Assembly (NCBI GenBank): GCA_937868025.1
Contig: CALMLJ010000563.1
Location: 1 to 5,703, forward strand
DNA from: an uncultured Acidimicrobiaceae bacterium
GTDB taxonomy: Bacteria > Actinomycetota > Acidimicrobiia > Acidimicrobiales > Microtrichaceae
Length of the DNA stretch: 5,703 nucleotides
Direction of reading: 5' to 3'
Position 1 is the stretch's first letter. Every line of letters starts with the position of its first letter. The position numbers and the translations under genes were made by a program. The notes beneath the pieces were generated by a model. That model saw nothing but the letters and a program-made list of their open reading frames with translations, was not told the origin of the DNA and ran no database searches. Positions 1 through 5,703 of this stretch are shown piece by piece.

Positions 1-1474
1 TGTGCGCGGGCTCGGCGATGGTCGAGGTGCCGCCGTCGCCGAAGTCCCAGGCGTAGGAGACGATCGAGCCGTCGCCGTCGGTCGACCCGGTCCCGTCGAG
101 CTGGACCGCGAGGGGCGCCTTGCCGGCGAGGAGGTCCGCCACTGCGTCAGCGGTCGGCGCCTGGTTGGGCACCACCGTGATCGTGACCGAGTCGCTGTCG
201 GTCACCCCGTCGGTGTCGGTCACGGTGAGCACCACGGTGTGGGTGCCGGCGGCGAACGTGTGCGTCGGCTCGGCGATCGTCGAGGTGCCGCCGTCACCGA
301 AGTCCCAGGCGTAAGAGGCGATACCACGATCGTCGGTCGATGCCGTGCCGTCGAAGCCGACCACGAGCGGGGCCTTGCCGCTCGTGACGTCCGCGCCCGC
401 CGTCGCCGTTGGGGGCTGGTTGGGCGTGCTCACGGCGACCCCGATCGACGACGTGTGGGACGCGCCCTCGCCATCGGTGACCGTGAGCTGCACGTCGTAG
501 CTGCCGGGGGTGACGAACACGTGGGTCGGGTTGGCATCGGTGGACGTGGCGCCGACGTCGTCGAAGTCCCACAGGTAGGACACGATGCCCACGTCGTCGG
601 TCGACAGCGACGAGTCGAACTGCACCGTCAGCGGGGCGTCGCCGGTGCTCGGCAGGGCCTGCGCGGCCGCGATCGGCGCCTGGTTGGCGACGGCGGTGAC
701 GGTGAACTGCCGGGTGTCGGTCTGACCTCGGTCGTCGGTGACGGTCAGCGTCGCGGTCCACTCACCGACGGCGTAGACGTGGGTCGCCTGCGCCGTGGCG
801 GCGACGCCACCGTCACCGAAGTCCCAGTCGAACGACAGGGAGCCGTTCTCGGGATCGCTCGAACCCGCCGCGTCGAAGGCGACCGTGAGCGGAGCGCGAC
901 CCGAGGTCGGTGTGGCCGAGCCGGCAGCGGTCGGGGGTTGGTTCGCCCCGACGGTGATCACGGCGGTCGCCGTGGCCGTCGCCCCGTCGTCGTCGGTCAC
1001 GGTGAGCGTGACGGTGCGGACGCCGGGCGCCGTGTAGTCGTGGGTCGGGTCGGGATCGGTCGACGTGCTCCCGTCGCCGAAGTCCCAGGCGTAGCCGGTG
1101 ATCGTCCCGTCCGGGTCGCTCGACCCCGACGAGTCGAACATGACGGTCATGGGCGCGGTGCCGGACGTGACATCGGGGACGAACGCTGCGACGGGCGACT
1201 GGTTCACGGGCGCCGAGGTGACCGTGATCGTGGTCGACTCGCCGTCGGTGGCGCCGGCGTTGTCGGTCACGGTGAGGGTGACGACGTGGGCGCCGGGCGT
1301 CGTGAACGTGTGGGACGGGGCCGCTGAAGCGGAGGTTCCTCCGTCACCGAAGTCCCAGGCGTAGCCGGTGATCGTCCCGTCGGGATCGCTCGACGCTGCA
1401 GCGTTGAACGTGACCTCGAGCGGTGCGACACCGCTCGAGGGGTCGGCCGTGAAGGCGGCGACCGGTGCCTGATT
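1..1474 (-). repeat. Tandem PKD-coding repeat array (about 255-270 bp units)
   Basis: Six in-frame units encode the PKD domains, with the conserved gaagtccca (WDF on the minus strand) at 41, 299, 563, 818, 1079 and 1349. Two pairs of adjacent units share almost identical DNA. Positions 11-55 and 269-313 match over 45 bp with 2 differences, and 1079-1111 and 1349-1381 are identical over 33 bp. The other units are more diverged. This pattern is expected when neighbouring repeats duplicate or convert each other. Confidence 0.85.
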
Positions 1475-1567
1475 GCCCCCGGTGGGCTGCTCCGGCACAC
1501 AGGCCGACGTGAAGATCGCCAGCGCGCCCACACCCGCGACGAACAGTGACGTCAGTCGGTTCTTCAT
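1..1567 (-). CDS. PKD-repeat surface lipoprotein, C-terminus beyond window
   Basis: Probably an exported, membrane-anchored lipoprotein built from tandem PKD (polycystic kidney disease, Ig-like beta-sandwich) domains, a fold used by bacterial surface proteins for adhesion or as spacers next to catalytic domains. The frame is open from ATG at 1567 to the left edge, giving 522 residues with no stop. The N-terminus has Lys3/Arg4, a hydrophobic stretch and lipobox TSAC, with Cys23 as the lipidation site. Six repeats follow, starting with N-Q/P motifs at about residues 32, 122, 209, 295, 383 and 468. Each has the PKD signature WDFGD (WDFDD in repeat 4), with Trp at 71, 161, 248, 333, 421 and 507. 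Spacing is 85-90 residues; the sixth is cut by the edge. A GAGGGAG ribosome binding site supports the start. Any catalytic or anchoring domain would lie outside, so substrate and partner are unknown. A 441-codon antisense frame over the same DNA is a codon-complement shadow. Confidence 0.93.
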   Translation of the reverse strand, partial: MKNRLTSLFVAGVGALAIFTSACVPEQPTGGNQAPVAAFTADPSSGVAPLEVTFNAAASSDPDGTITGYAWDFGDGGTSASAAPSHTFTTPGAHVVTLTVTDNAGATDGESTTITVTSAPVNQSPVAAFVPDVTSGTAPMTVMFDSSGSSDPDGTITGYAWDFGDGSTSTDPDPTHDYTAPGVRTVTLTVTDDDGATATATAVITVGANQPPTAAGSATPTSGRAPLTVAFDAAGSSDPENGSLSFDWDFGDGGVAATAQATHVYAVGEWTATLTVTDDRGQTDTRQFTVTAVANQAPIAAAQALPSTGDAPLTVQFDSSLSTDDVGIVSYLWDFDDVGATSTDANPTHVFVTPGSYDVQLTVTDGEGASHTSSIGVAVSTPNQPPTATAGADVTSGKAPLVVGFDGTASTDDRGIASYAWDFGDGGTSTIAEPTHTFAAGTHTVVLTVTDTDGVTDSDSVTITVVPNQAPTADAVADLLAGKAPLAVQLDGTGSTDGDGSIVSYAWDFGDGGTSTIAEPAH

Positions 1568-1570
1568 GGT

Positions 1571-1577
1571 CTCCCTC
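1571..1577 (-). promoter_or_regulatory. Ribosome binding site of the PKD lipoprotein
   Basis: Minus-strand GAGGGAG lies 3 nt before the ATG at 1567 (about 5-6 nt from the GGA core). It is a good Shine-Dalgarno match and fixes the start so that the signal peptide has its expected length. It suggests this gene is translated independently of the lipoprotein gene upstream. Confidence 0.7.
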
Positions 1578-1585
1578 GATCCGTT

Positions 1586-1606
1586 CACCGGTATCGCCTG
1601 CCGGTG
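1586..1606 (-). other. Small inverted repeat in the PKD gene leader
   Basis: CACCGG (1586-1591) and CCGGTG (1601-1606) are perfect 6-bp arms around a 9-nt spacer, 19 nt upstream of the PKD gene start codon. They could be an operator or a leader hairpin. In GC-rich DNA a 6-bp repeat can also be chance. Confidence 0.25.
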
Positions 1607-1627
1607 CTCGGGCTGATCATGACCGAT

Positions 1628-1650
1628 GGGGGACGCGCTCCGCCTCCCCC
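1628..1650 (-). terminator. Possible GC hairpin between the two lipoprotein genes
   Basis: GGGGGA (1628-1633) pairs with TCCCCC (1645-1650) around an 11-nt loop, 45 nt past the stop of the small lipoprotein gene. There is no T-tract on either strand, so it is at best a hairpin-only terminator or attenuator. If active, it would separate the regulator-lipoprotein unit from the PKD gene. The rest of the 127-nt gap (1568-1694) shows no clear promoter to me. Confidence 0.3.
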
Positions 1651-1694
1651 GAACGCAAGGATTTCGAGGGTTTTCGCTGCTGTTCAGTGAGCGT

Positions 1695-2051
1695 TCACTC
1701 CGGCGCCGTGGTGGGCGGCGCGGCGGTGGTCGTCGTCGACAACGCGGCCTCGGCGGCGGCCCCGACGCACGGCGCCAGCAACTTCGACATGGCCGCGCTG
1801 AGGTCGGGCTCGGACGTGTCGGCCGCCATGAACCTGGCGAGCAGCTCCTCGTCCTTGGAGACCTCGGGCCACGCGCAGTCGAACAGCTTGCGCATCGACT
1901 CCTTCTGCTCGGGCGTCTTCGCCGCCGTCGAGAAGGCCACGGCGTGGTCGAGGTACTGCTCGCGGGTCACCGGATCGTCGCCGCCACAGCCGGCAACCAC
2001 GATCGTGAGGGCGACGAGCAGGGCGGCGAGCGGGCGTGGGCGTGAGCGCAT
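1695..2051 (-). CDS. Small lipoprotein of unknown function
   Basis: A 118-residue protein I do not recognise. It has a typical lipoprotein signal: basic MRSRPRP, a hydrophobic run, then lipobox VAGC with Cys22 as the lipidated residue and a GG-DD sequence after cleavage. The mature part (about 96 residues) is mostly amphipathic helix. It contains two further cysteines, Cys59 (FDCAW) and Cys95 (LAPCVG), which could form a disulfide outside the membrane. It ends in a low-complexity Thr/Ala/Pro tail (about residues 105-118). The ATG is chosen because it gives a proper signal peptide; the same frame stays open further upstream but antisense or out of frame to the regulator's code. The start lies 14 nt after the GntR stop with no clear ribosome binding site, which points to co-transcription and translation coupled to the regulator. 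A sensor or binding role linked to the regulator is possible but not shown. Confidence 0.82.
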   Translation of the reverse strand: MRSRPRPLAALLVALTIVVAGCGGDDPVTREQYLDHAVAFSTAAKTPEQKESMRKLFDCAWPEVSKDEELLARFMAADTSEPDLSAAMSKLLAPCVGAAAEAALSTTTTAAPPTTAPE

Positions 2052-2065
2052 GAGTACGACGCTAT

Positions 2066-2848
2066 CTACTCGACCAGGCGCAGCCCAGCGGGGCCCAGGA
2101 CGTCGGTGGCGGCGGGCAGCTCGACCGCGAACTCGGTGCGGTGCGCGGCGAACACGTGGCGACTGACGAGCACCGGCCGGCCACCGACCGTGCGGGTCAC
2201 GCGCTCGGCGACGAGGAGGGGTGACCCGACCGGCACGTCGAGAAGCTGCGCGACGTCGGCCTGGGCAGCTTCGGCGCCGATGGTCTGACTCGCCCCACCG
2301 AGCTCGACGGGGAGTTGTTCGAGAAAGCTCGCGCGCTCGACGTCGGCCCGCGACAGCTCGGCTCCGAGTTCCTCGGGGCACCACACGGTGACGAGGGCGA
2401 ACGGCTGCCCATCGGCGAGATTGAGGCGTCGGACCTCGAGCACTTGGCGCTCGCCGAGGATGTCTCGGACCCGCGGCGGTGCCTCGATGAAGCTGAACGA
2501 GAGGATCCTCCGTTCGCTCGCGAGGCCGGCGGCGCGAAGTTGGCTTTCGATCGTGCCGAGACGGTGGAGTTCCTGGCGAAGCGGATCTGCCGCCACGAAC
2601 CAGCCGAAGCCCTGGCGGGAGTCGACGAGACGTTCGGACCGCAGCGCTTCGAGCGCCCTCCGCACGGTGACCCGACTCGCCGCGTATTCTGCGGACAGTT
2701 CCGATTCCGACGGCAGGAGGTTGCCGGCGGGAAATTCACCGGAGACGACGCGTCGACGAAGGTCGTCGGCGATCACCTGGTACCGGATGGTCCGGTTCGC
2801 CGCCTGCTCGCTGTCCCGGTCCACTTGTCTCTTACTTGTCTTGTCCAT
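2066..2848 (-). CDS. GntR-family transcriptional regulator, HutC/UTRA type
   Basis: A 260-residue DNA-binding regulator. Residues about 22-86 form the GntR winged helix-turn-helix: start [11 protein letters not shown], then the family hallmark [11 protein letters not shown], then the recognition helix with SRVTVRRAL, then the wing with GFGWFV. Residues about 105-245 match the UTRA effector domain of the HutC subfamily (chorismate-lyase-like fold), with the [16 protein letters not shown] and late [11 protein letters not shown] strands typical of it. HutC-type proteins are usually repressors released by a small metabolite; the ligand cannot be read here. The gene diverges from aconitase across 66 nt, and its first codons carry part of a CTTGT repeat cluster, so autoregulation and control of aconitase are likely (inference). 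No Shine-Dalgarno precedes ATG 2848; a predicted promoter would place the transcript start at or just before it, suggesting leaderless translation. GTG at codon 9 is an alternative start that would leave the domain intact. Confidence 0.93.
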   Translation of the reverse strand: MDKTSKRQVDRDSEQAANRTIRYQVIADDLRRRVVSGEFPAGNLLPSESELSAEYAASRVTVRRALEALRSERLVDSRQGFGWFVAADPLRQELHRLGTIESQLRAAGLASERRILSFSFIEAPPRVRDILGERQVLEVRRLNLADGQPFALVTVWCPEELGAELSRADVERASFLEQLPVELGGASQTIGAEAAQADVAQLLDVPVGSPLLVAERVTRTVGGRPVLVSRHVFAAHRTEFAVELPAATDVLGPAGLRLVE

Positions 2849-2870
2849 CGCTGGCTTGTATTCTACTTGT
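2824..2870. promoter_or_regulatory. CTTGT repeat cluster, candidate GntR operator
   Basis: Five copies of CTTGT lie at 2824, 2835, 2840, 2855 and 2866, three of them extended to ACTTGT (2823, 2834, 2865). The copies at 2824, 2835, 2855 and 2866 have offsets 0, 11, 31 and 42, close to whole turns of B-DNA, so they present the same face. The copy at 2840 is out of phase. The cluster covers the -35, spacer and start region of the predicted aconitase promoter and the start codon of the regulator gene. GntR proteins usually bind inverted repeats and I see no long dyad here, so regulator binding is inference. Confidence 0.5.
2836..2864 (+). promoter_or_regulatory. Predicted promoter of the aconitase gene
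   Basis: TTGTCT (2836-2841) and TATTCT (2859-2864) are separated by exactly 17 nt, each matching 4 of 6 bases of the housekeeping sigma consensus. Transcription would start near 2871, leaving a leader of about 44 nt before ATG 2915. The -35 box lies inside the first codons of the divergent regulator gene. Confidence 0.5.
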
Positions 2871-2882
2871 ATCTCGTATCAA
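2855..2882 (-). promoter_or_regulatory. Predicted promoter of the GntR regulator gene
   Basis: On the minus strand TTGATA (2882-2877) is followed after 16 nt by TACAAG (2860-2855), giving a start at about 2848, the A of the start codon. A second -10 candidate, TAGAAT (2865-2860), would start about 5 nt earlier but lacks a matched -35. Either way the message would be leaderless or nearly so, which fits the absence of a ribosome binding site. Confidence 0.42.
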
Positions 2883-2903
2883 CCGCACTCCTCCCCGAAG
2901 CAC

Positions 2904-2907
2904 GGAG
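2904..2907 (+). promoter_or_regulatory. Ribosome binding site of aconitase
   Basis: GGAG lies 7 nt before ATG 2915. It selects this start over the open frame that continues about 200 codons upstream, which is only an antisense shadow of the regulator gene. Confidence 0.7.
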
Positions 2908-2914
2908 CGTTCTC

Positions 2915-5200
2915 ATGACCGTCGAAGCCACCACCCCGATCGAGCTCGTCAACGGCGTCTACGCCACCCTCGAGGCACGTCTGGCCGTCGGCCGTGAGCG
3001 CCTCGGTCGGTCGCTCACCCTTGCCGAGAAGATCCTGTTCAACCACCTCGACGCCGCACAGCTCGCCGACCCGACCGCCCCCGTCGAGCGTGCGGTCTCC
3101 TACAACGACCTGCGTCCCGACCGCGTGGCCATGCAGGACGCGACGGCGCAGATGGCGCTGCTCCAGTTCATGACGGCCGGCCTCCCCCAGGTCGCCGTGC
3201 CGTCCACGGTCCACTGCGACCACCTCATCCAGGCGAAGGTGGGCGCCAAGACCGACCTCCTCGCCGCCGAGCAGGGCAACAAGGAGGTCTACGACTTCCT
3301 CGAGTCGGTGTCCGCCAAGTACGGCATCGGCTTCTGGGGTCCCGGCTCGGGCATCATCCACCAGGTCGTCCTCGAGCAGTACGCCTTCCCGGGCGCCATG
3401 ATGATCGGCACCGACAGCCACACGCCCAACGCCGGCGGCCTCGGCACGATCGCCATCGGCGTCGGTGGCGCCGACGCCGTCGACGTCATGACCGGCTTCC
3501 CGTTCAACGTCCGCTGGCCCAAGCTCATCGGCGTCCACCTCACCGGCGAGCTCAACGGGTGGTCGGCCCCGAAGGACATCATCCTGAAGGTCGCCGAGAT
3601 CCTGACCGTCAAGGGCGGTACCGGCGCCATCGTCGAGTACTTCGGTCCCGGCGCCGAGTCCATCAGCTGCACCGGCAAGGCGACCATCTGCAACATGGGT
3701 GCCGAGATCGGGGCCACCACATCCCTCTTCGGGTACGACGAGGCCATGAGTCGCTACCTCAAGAGCACCGCTCGCGAGGCGATCGCCGATGCCGCCGATG
3801 CCGTTGCGGCGCACCTCCGTGCCGACGACGACGTCCTGGCCAACCCCGCCGACTACTTCGACCAGGTCATCGAGATCGATCTGTCGACCCTGCAGCCGCA
3901 CATCAACGGTCCCCACACGCCCGATCTCGCCCGTGAGGTCAAGGACCTCGGCGCCGAGGCCCGCGAGCAGGGTTGGCCACTCGAGATCAGCTCCGCACTG
4001 GTCGGCTCGTGCACCAACTCCTCCTACGAGGACATCACCCGCGCCGCGTCGATCCTCCGCCACGCCGCCGACAACGGGCTGTCGGTCAAGGTGCCGCTTC
4101 TCATCACGCCCGGCTCCGAGCAGGTGCGCGCCACCATCGAGCGCGACGGGCTGCTCGGCACGTTCGAGGCGGCCGGTGCCACGGTGCTCGCCAACGCCTG
4201 CGGTCCCTGTATCGGCCAGTGGTCACGGCCCGCCGAGGACAACGACCACGTCAACACGATCGTCACGAGCTACAACCGCAACTTCCCGAAGCGCAACGAC
4301 GGCTCGGCCAACACGCTCGCCTTCGTGACCTCGCCCGAGACGGTCGTCGCGCTCGCCCTGGCCGGCACCGTCGACTTCGACCCGATCAACGACACCCTCA
4401 CCAACGCCGCGGGCGAGCAGGTCAAGCTCACGGTGCCCGAGGGCCTCGAGCTCCCGCCGGCCGGGTTCACCCCCGGTGAGAACACCTTCATCGCCCCGCC
4501 CGAGGACAGCTCCGGCGTCGAGGTCAAGGTCTCCCCCACCTCCGACCGCCTCCAGCTGCTCGAGCCGTTCGAACCGTGGGACGGCAACGACTACCTCGCG
4601 CTGCCGATCCTCCTGAAGGCGAAGGGCAAGTGCACCACCGACCACATCTCGATGGCCGGACCGTGGCTCAAGTACCGCGGCCACCTCGAGAACATCTCGG
4701 GCAACCTCTTCCTCGGGGCCGTCAACGCCTTCACCGACGCCGTCGGTGAAGGCAAGGACCAGCTCGACGGGACGACCAAGTCGTTCCCCGACATCGCCAA
4801 GCACTACCACGAGGCCGGCCAGGCCTGGATCGCGGTCGGTGACGAGAACTGGGGCGAGGGCAGCTCCCGTGAACACGCCGCCATGGAGCCCCGCTTCCGC
4901 GGCGCCAAGGCGATCCTGGTTCGCAGCTTCGCCCGTATCCACGAGGCCAACCTCAAGAAGCAGGGGGTCCTGCCGCTGACGTTTGCCGACCCGTCGGTGT
5001 ACGATGCCATCGGCGAGGACGACCGCATCTCGGTCGTCGGCCTGTCCGAGCTCGCCGACGGCAAGCCCGTCGACCTCGTGCTGACCAAGCCCGACGGCAC
5101 CACCGTTTCGTTCCAGGCCAACCACACGATGAGCCCCGAGCACATCGAGTGGTTCAAGGCCGGCTCGGCGCTCAACATCATCAAGGCGTCGCGCAAGTAG
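2915..5200 (+). CDS. acn: Aconitate hydratase, mitochondrial type
   Basis: A complete 761-residue aconitase interconverting citrate and isocitrate through cis-aconitate in the TCA cycle, expected in the cytosol. Its length and sequence fit the mitochondrial-type subgroup (about 750-780 residues), not the roughly 900-residue AcnA/IRP type. Numbering runs at +2 and then +8 against mature pig enzyme. Gln74, Asp102, His103, Asp167 and His169 (TDSHTPN) are in place. The [4Fe-4S] ligands are Cys366 (GSCTN) and Cys429/Cys432 (ACGPC). Substrate-binding Arg455 and Arg460 (YNRNFPKR) and catalytic Ser650-Ser651-Arg652 (GSSREH) are present, as is Cys573 (GKCTTDH), equivalent to reactive Cys565. Domains 1-3 span about 1-510 and the swivelling domain 4 about 550-761. 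Start ATG has GGAG 7 nt upstream. It diverges from a GntR/UTRA gene and is followed closely by a VOC gene, suggesting a two-gene operon under local control. No frameshift or missing residue was seen. Confidence 0.98.
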   Translation: MTVEATTPIELVNGVYATLEARLAVGRERLGRSLTLAEKILFNHLDAAQLADPTAPVERAVSYNDLRPDRVAMQDATAQMALLQFMTAGLPQVAVPSTVHCDHLIQAKVGAKTDLLAAEQGNKEVYDFLESVSAKYGIGFWGPGSGIIHQVVLEQYAFPGAMMIGTDSHTPNAGGLGTIAIGVGGADAVDVMTGFPFNVRWPKLIGVHLTGELNGWSAPKDIILKVAEILTVKGGTGAIVEYFGPGAESISCTGKATICNMGAEIGATTSLFGYDEAMSRYLKSTAREAIADAADAVAAHLRADDDVLANPADYFDQVIEIDLSTLQPHINGPHTPDLAREVKDLGAEAREQGWPLEISSALVGSCTNSSYEDITRAASILRHAADNGLSVKVPLLITPGSEQVRATIERDGLLGTFEAAGATVLANACGPCIGQWSRPAEDNDHVNTIVTSYNRNFPKRNDGSANTLAFVTSPETVVALALAGTVDFDPINDTLTNAAGEQVKLTVPEGLELPPAGFTPGENTFIAPPEDSSGVEVKVSPTSDRLQLLEPFEPWDGNDYLALPILLKAKGKCTTDHISMAGPWLKYRGHLENISGNLFLGAVNAFTDAVGEGKDQLDGTTKSFPDIAKHYHEAGQAWIAVGDENWGEGSSREHAAMEPRFRGAKAILVRSFARIHEANLKKQGVLPLTFADPSVYDAIGEDDRISVVGLSELADGKPVDLVLTKPDGTTVSFQANHTMSPEHIEWFKAGSALNIIKASRK

Positions 5201-5216
5201 TCACGTCGGCCGAATC

Positions 5217-5567
5217 GTGCGCCTCCATCACGTGAACCTGGTGGTGCCCCCGGGGCTCGCCGAGCCGACCGCCGTGTTCTGGCGGTCGGTCTTCGGCATG
5301 GTCGATCTCCCGCGCCAGGGGCGCAGCGGCCGGCCCGGAGCCTGGTTGGACGCCGGCTCCTTCGAGCTCCACATCTCCGAACGTGACCACGTGGGCCACT
5401 CCGACGCGCACGTCGCCGTGGCCGTCCCCGATGTCGCGGCCGTCAAGACGGCCTGTGTCGCCTCCGGCGCCGAGTGGGAGGACGCCGACGCCTTGTTCGG
5501 GGTCGGCCGGGGGTTCACCCGAGACCCCGGCGGGAACCGAATCGAAGTCGTCGCCGACGTCGACTGA
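5217..5567 (+). CDS. VOC superfamily (glyoxalase-like) metalloprotein
   Basis: A 116-residue vicinal-oxygen-chelate protein of two beta-alpha-beta-beta-beta modules. Module 1 opens with LHHVNLVV and closes with SFELHIS; module 2 opens with DAHVAVAVPD and closes with DPGGNRIEVV, the usual VOC C-terminal motif. By family pattern the four metal-site residues are His5, Glu50, His65 and Glu110, all present, so an active divalent-metal site is plausible. The family includes glyoxalase I, epimerases, extradiol dioxygenases and thiol-transferring resistance enzymes; the substrate cannot be assigned. The length is that of a single two-module chain that would normally dimerise. Start is GTG at 5217, because module 1 begins at residue 3 and no upstream start exists before the aconitase stop. 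The gap to aconitase is 16 nt with no clear ribosome binding site, so it is probably co-transcribed and perhaps translationally coupled. Confidence 0.88.
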   Translation: MRLHHVNLVVPPGLAEPTAVFWRSVFGMVDLPRQGRSGRPGAWLDAGSFELHISERDHVGHSDAHVAVAVPDVAAVKTACVASGAEWEDADALFGVGRGFTRDPGGNRIEVVADVD

Positions 5568-5573
5568 CGCCGG

Positions 5574-5703
5574 TCAGCGAGCGAACGCGACCTCGGCGCC
5601 ACCGACCTCCACCTGCTGCGCTCCTCGTTCTCCCGACGGGGAACCCGAATGAGGGTGGTTCTCCGTCGGGATATCGCCGAGCAGCCGGAGCAGCGTCACC
5701 AGG
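5574..5703 (-). CDS. Possible C-terminus of a convergent gene (partial)
   Basis: A minus-strand frame is open from the right edge to TGA at 5576-5574, giving 42 residues that begin LVTLLRLLGD and end in VGGAEVAFAR. Most third positions are G or C, especially in the first 16 codons, and the stop would lie 7 nt from the VOC stop, a normal convergent arrangement. I do not recognise the sequence. A long inverted repeat lies inside it, which argues against coding, and a 42-codon open frame is unremarkable at this base composition. Confidence 0.3.
   Translation of the reverse strand, partial: LVTLLRLLGDIPTENHPHSGSPSGERGAQQVEVGGAEVAFAR
5631..5671 (+). terminator. Strong inverted repeat after the acn-VOC unit
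   Basis: Arms 5631-5645 and 5657-5671 form a 15-bp stem around an 11-nt loop, 63 nt after the VOC stop. The only imperfect pair (5640 or 5641 region against 5662) is a G-U wobble when transcribed from the plus strand but an A-C mismatch from the minus strand. This favours a plus-strand RNA hairpin. No T-run follows, so it would be a T-less hairpin terminator of the kind often proposed in actinobacteria, or a 3' end stabiliser. Confidence 0.5.
5649..5703 (+). CDS. Possible start of a downstream plus-strand gene (partial)
   Basis: ATG at 5649 opens 18 codons to the window edge (MRVVLRRDIAEQ and on), with a GGGGA purine run about 7 nt upstream that could serve as ribosome binding site. The fragment is too short to recognise. 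It conflicts with the minus-strand partial frame over the same bases, and its start would lie in the loop of the inverted repeat. It is recorded only because nothing in the window excludes it. Confidence 0.15.
   Translation, partial: MRVVLRRDIAEQPEQRHQ

Noticed and set aside
2..1327. 441-codon plus-strand open frame starting with GTG
   Set aside because: It is the exact codon-complement frame of the PKD lipoprotein gene. The minus strand shows a lipobox signal peptide, a ribosome binding site and six PKD motifs, while the plus reading is Arg/Gly/Val-rich with no recognisable domain.
1686..1699. AGTGA/TCACT inverted repeat at the small lipoprotein stop
   Set aside because: Arms of 5 bp with a 4-nt loop overlapping the stop codon are within chance expectation, and no T-tract follows.
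1546..2166. Plus-strand open frames over the small lipoprotein and regulator end
   Set aside because: They are low-complexity Arg/Ser/Ala translations crossing two well-supported minus-strand genes and the gap between them.
2871..2880. GTATC direct repeat as the regulator's palindromic operator
   Set aside because: The two GTATC copies (2870-2874 and 2876-2880) are direct, not inverted, and only two short copies occur, so this is weaker than the CTTGT cluster.
2315..2914. Upstream extension of the aconitase frame by 200 codons
   Set aside because: It runs antisense through the GntR gene, has no aconitase similarity, and ATG 2915 has a good ribosome binding site and the family's normal N-terminus.
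2871..2914. Iron-responsive element or riboswitch in the aconitase leader
   Set aside because: The roughly 44-nt leader has only a possible 4-bp CTCC/GGAG pairing at the ribosome binding site. There is no CAGUG-type loop with bulged C and no known riboswitch core.
2879..4063. 394-codon minus-strand open frame inside aconitase
   Set aside because: A shadow caused by high GC and codon bias; its sequence is Gly/Asp/Val-rich without domain features, whereas the plus strand encodes a complete enzyme. The 4223-5143 minus frame is rejected for the same reason.
5383..5652. 89-codon plus-strand open frame overlapping the VOC gene
   Set aside because: It is an offset-frame shadow of the VOC gene: a Ser/Pro/Thr-rich translation ending just after it, with no features of its own.

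Overview
The window is GC-rich, with G or C in most third codon positions. It carries two lipoprotein genes with classic lipoboxes, a regulator start that looks leaderless, and a GC hairpin without a T-tract. Together these suggest a high-GC actinobacterium-like genome, perhaps of the Acidimicrobiia type. That placement is inference from style; no marker gene in the window fixes the taxonomy.

Left part (1-2848), all on the minus strand. Reading leftward there is a HutC-type GntR/UTRA regulator (2848-2066), then a small lipoprotein (2051-1695) starting 14 nt after it, then a 127-nt gap with two weak hairpins. Next is a large lipoprotein made of tandem PKD domains (starts at 1567 and runs off the left edge, at least 522 residues). 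Six PKD repeats are visible, and neighbouring repeats share near-identical DNA segments.

Centre (2821-2915), the control region. The regulator and an aconitase gene diverge from a very compact intergenic region. Predicted promoters for the two directions overlap at their -10 boxes. Five copies of CTTGT lie across them, four of which fall close to one helical face. This looks like an autoregulated switch between the regulator and the aconitase gene, and is the most interesting part of the window.

Right part (2915-5703). A complete 761-residue aconitase of the mitochondrial type has all its iron-sulfur cysteines and catalytic residues. Sixteen nucleotides later follows a small one-gene vicinal-oxygen-chelate (glyoxalase-like) protein with its four expected metal ligands, probably in the same operon. 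The last 136 nt hold a strong inverted repeat, which may be a terminator, and two weakly supported, mutually exclusive partial coding readings.

Working model (inference): the UTRA regulator senses a small metabolite and sets expression of the TCA-cycle aconitase plus the VOC protein. It also sits upstream of a cell-surface lipoprotein that may be co-transcribed. No mobile element, CRISPR array, tRNA or rRNA was seen.
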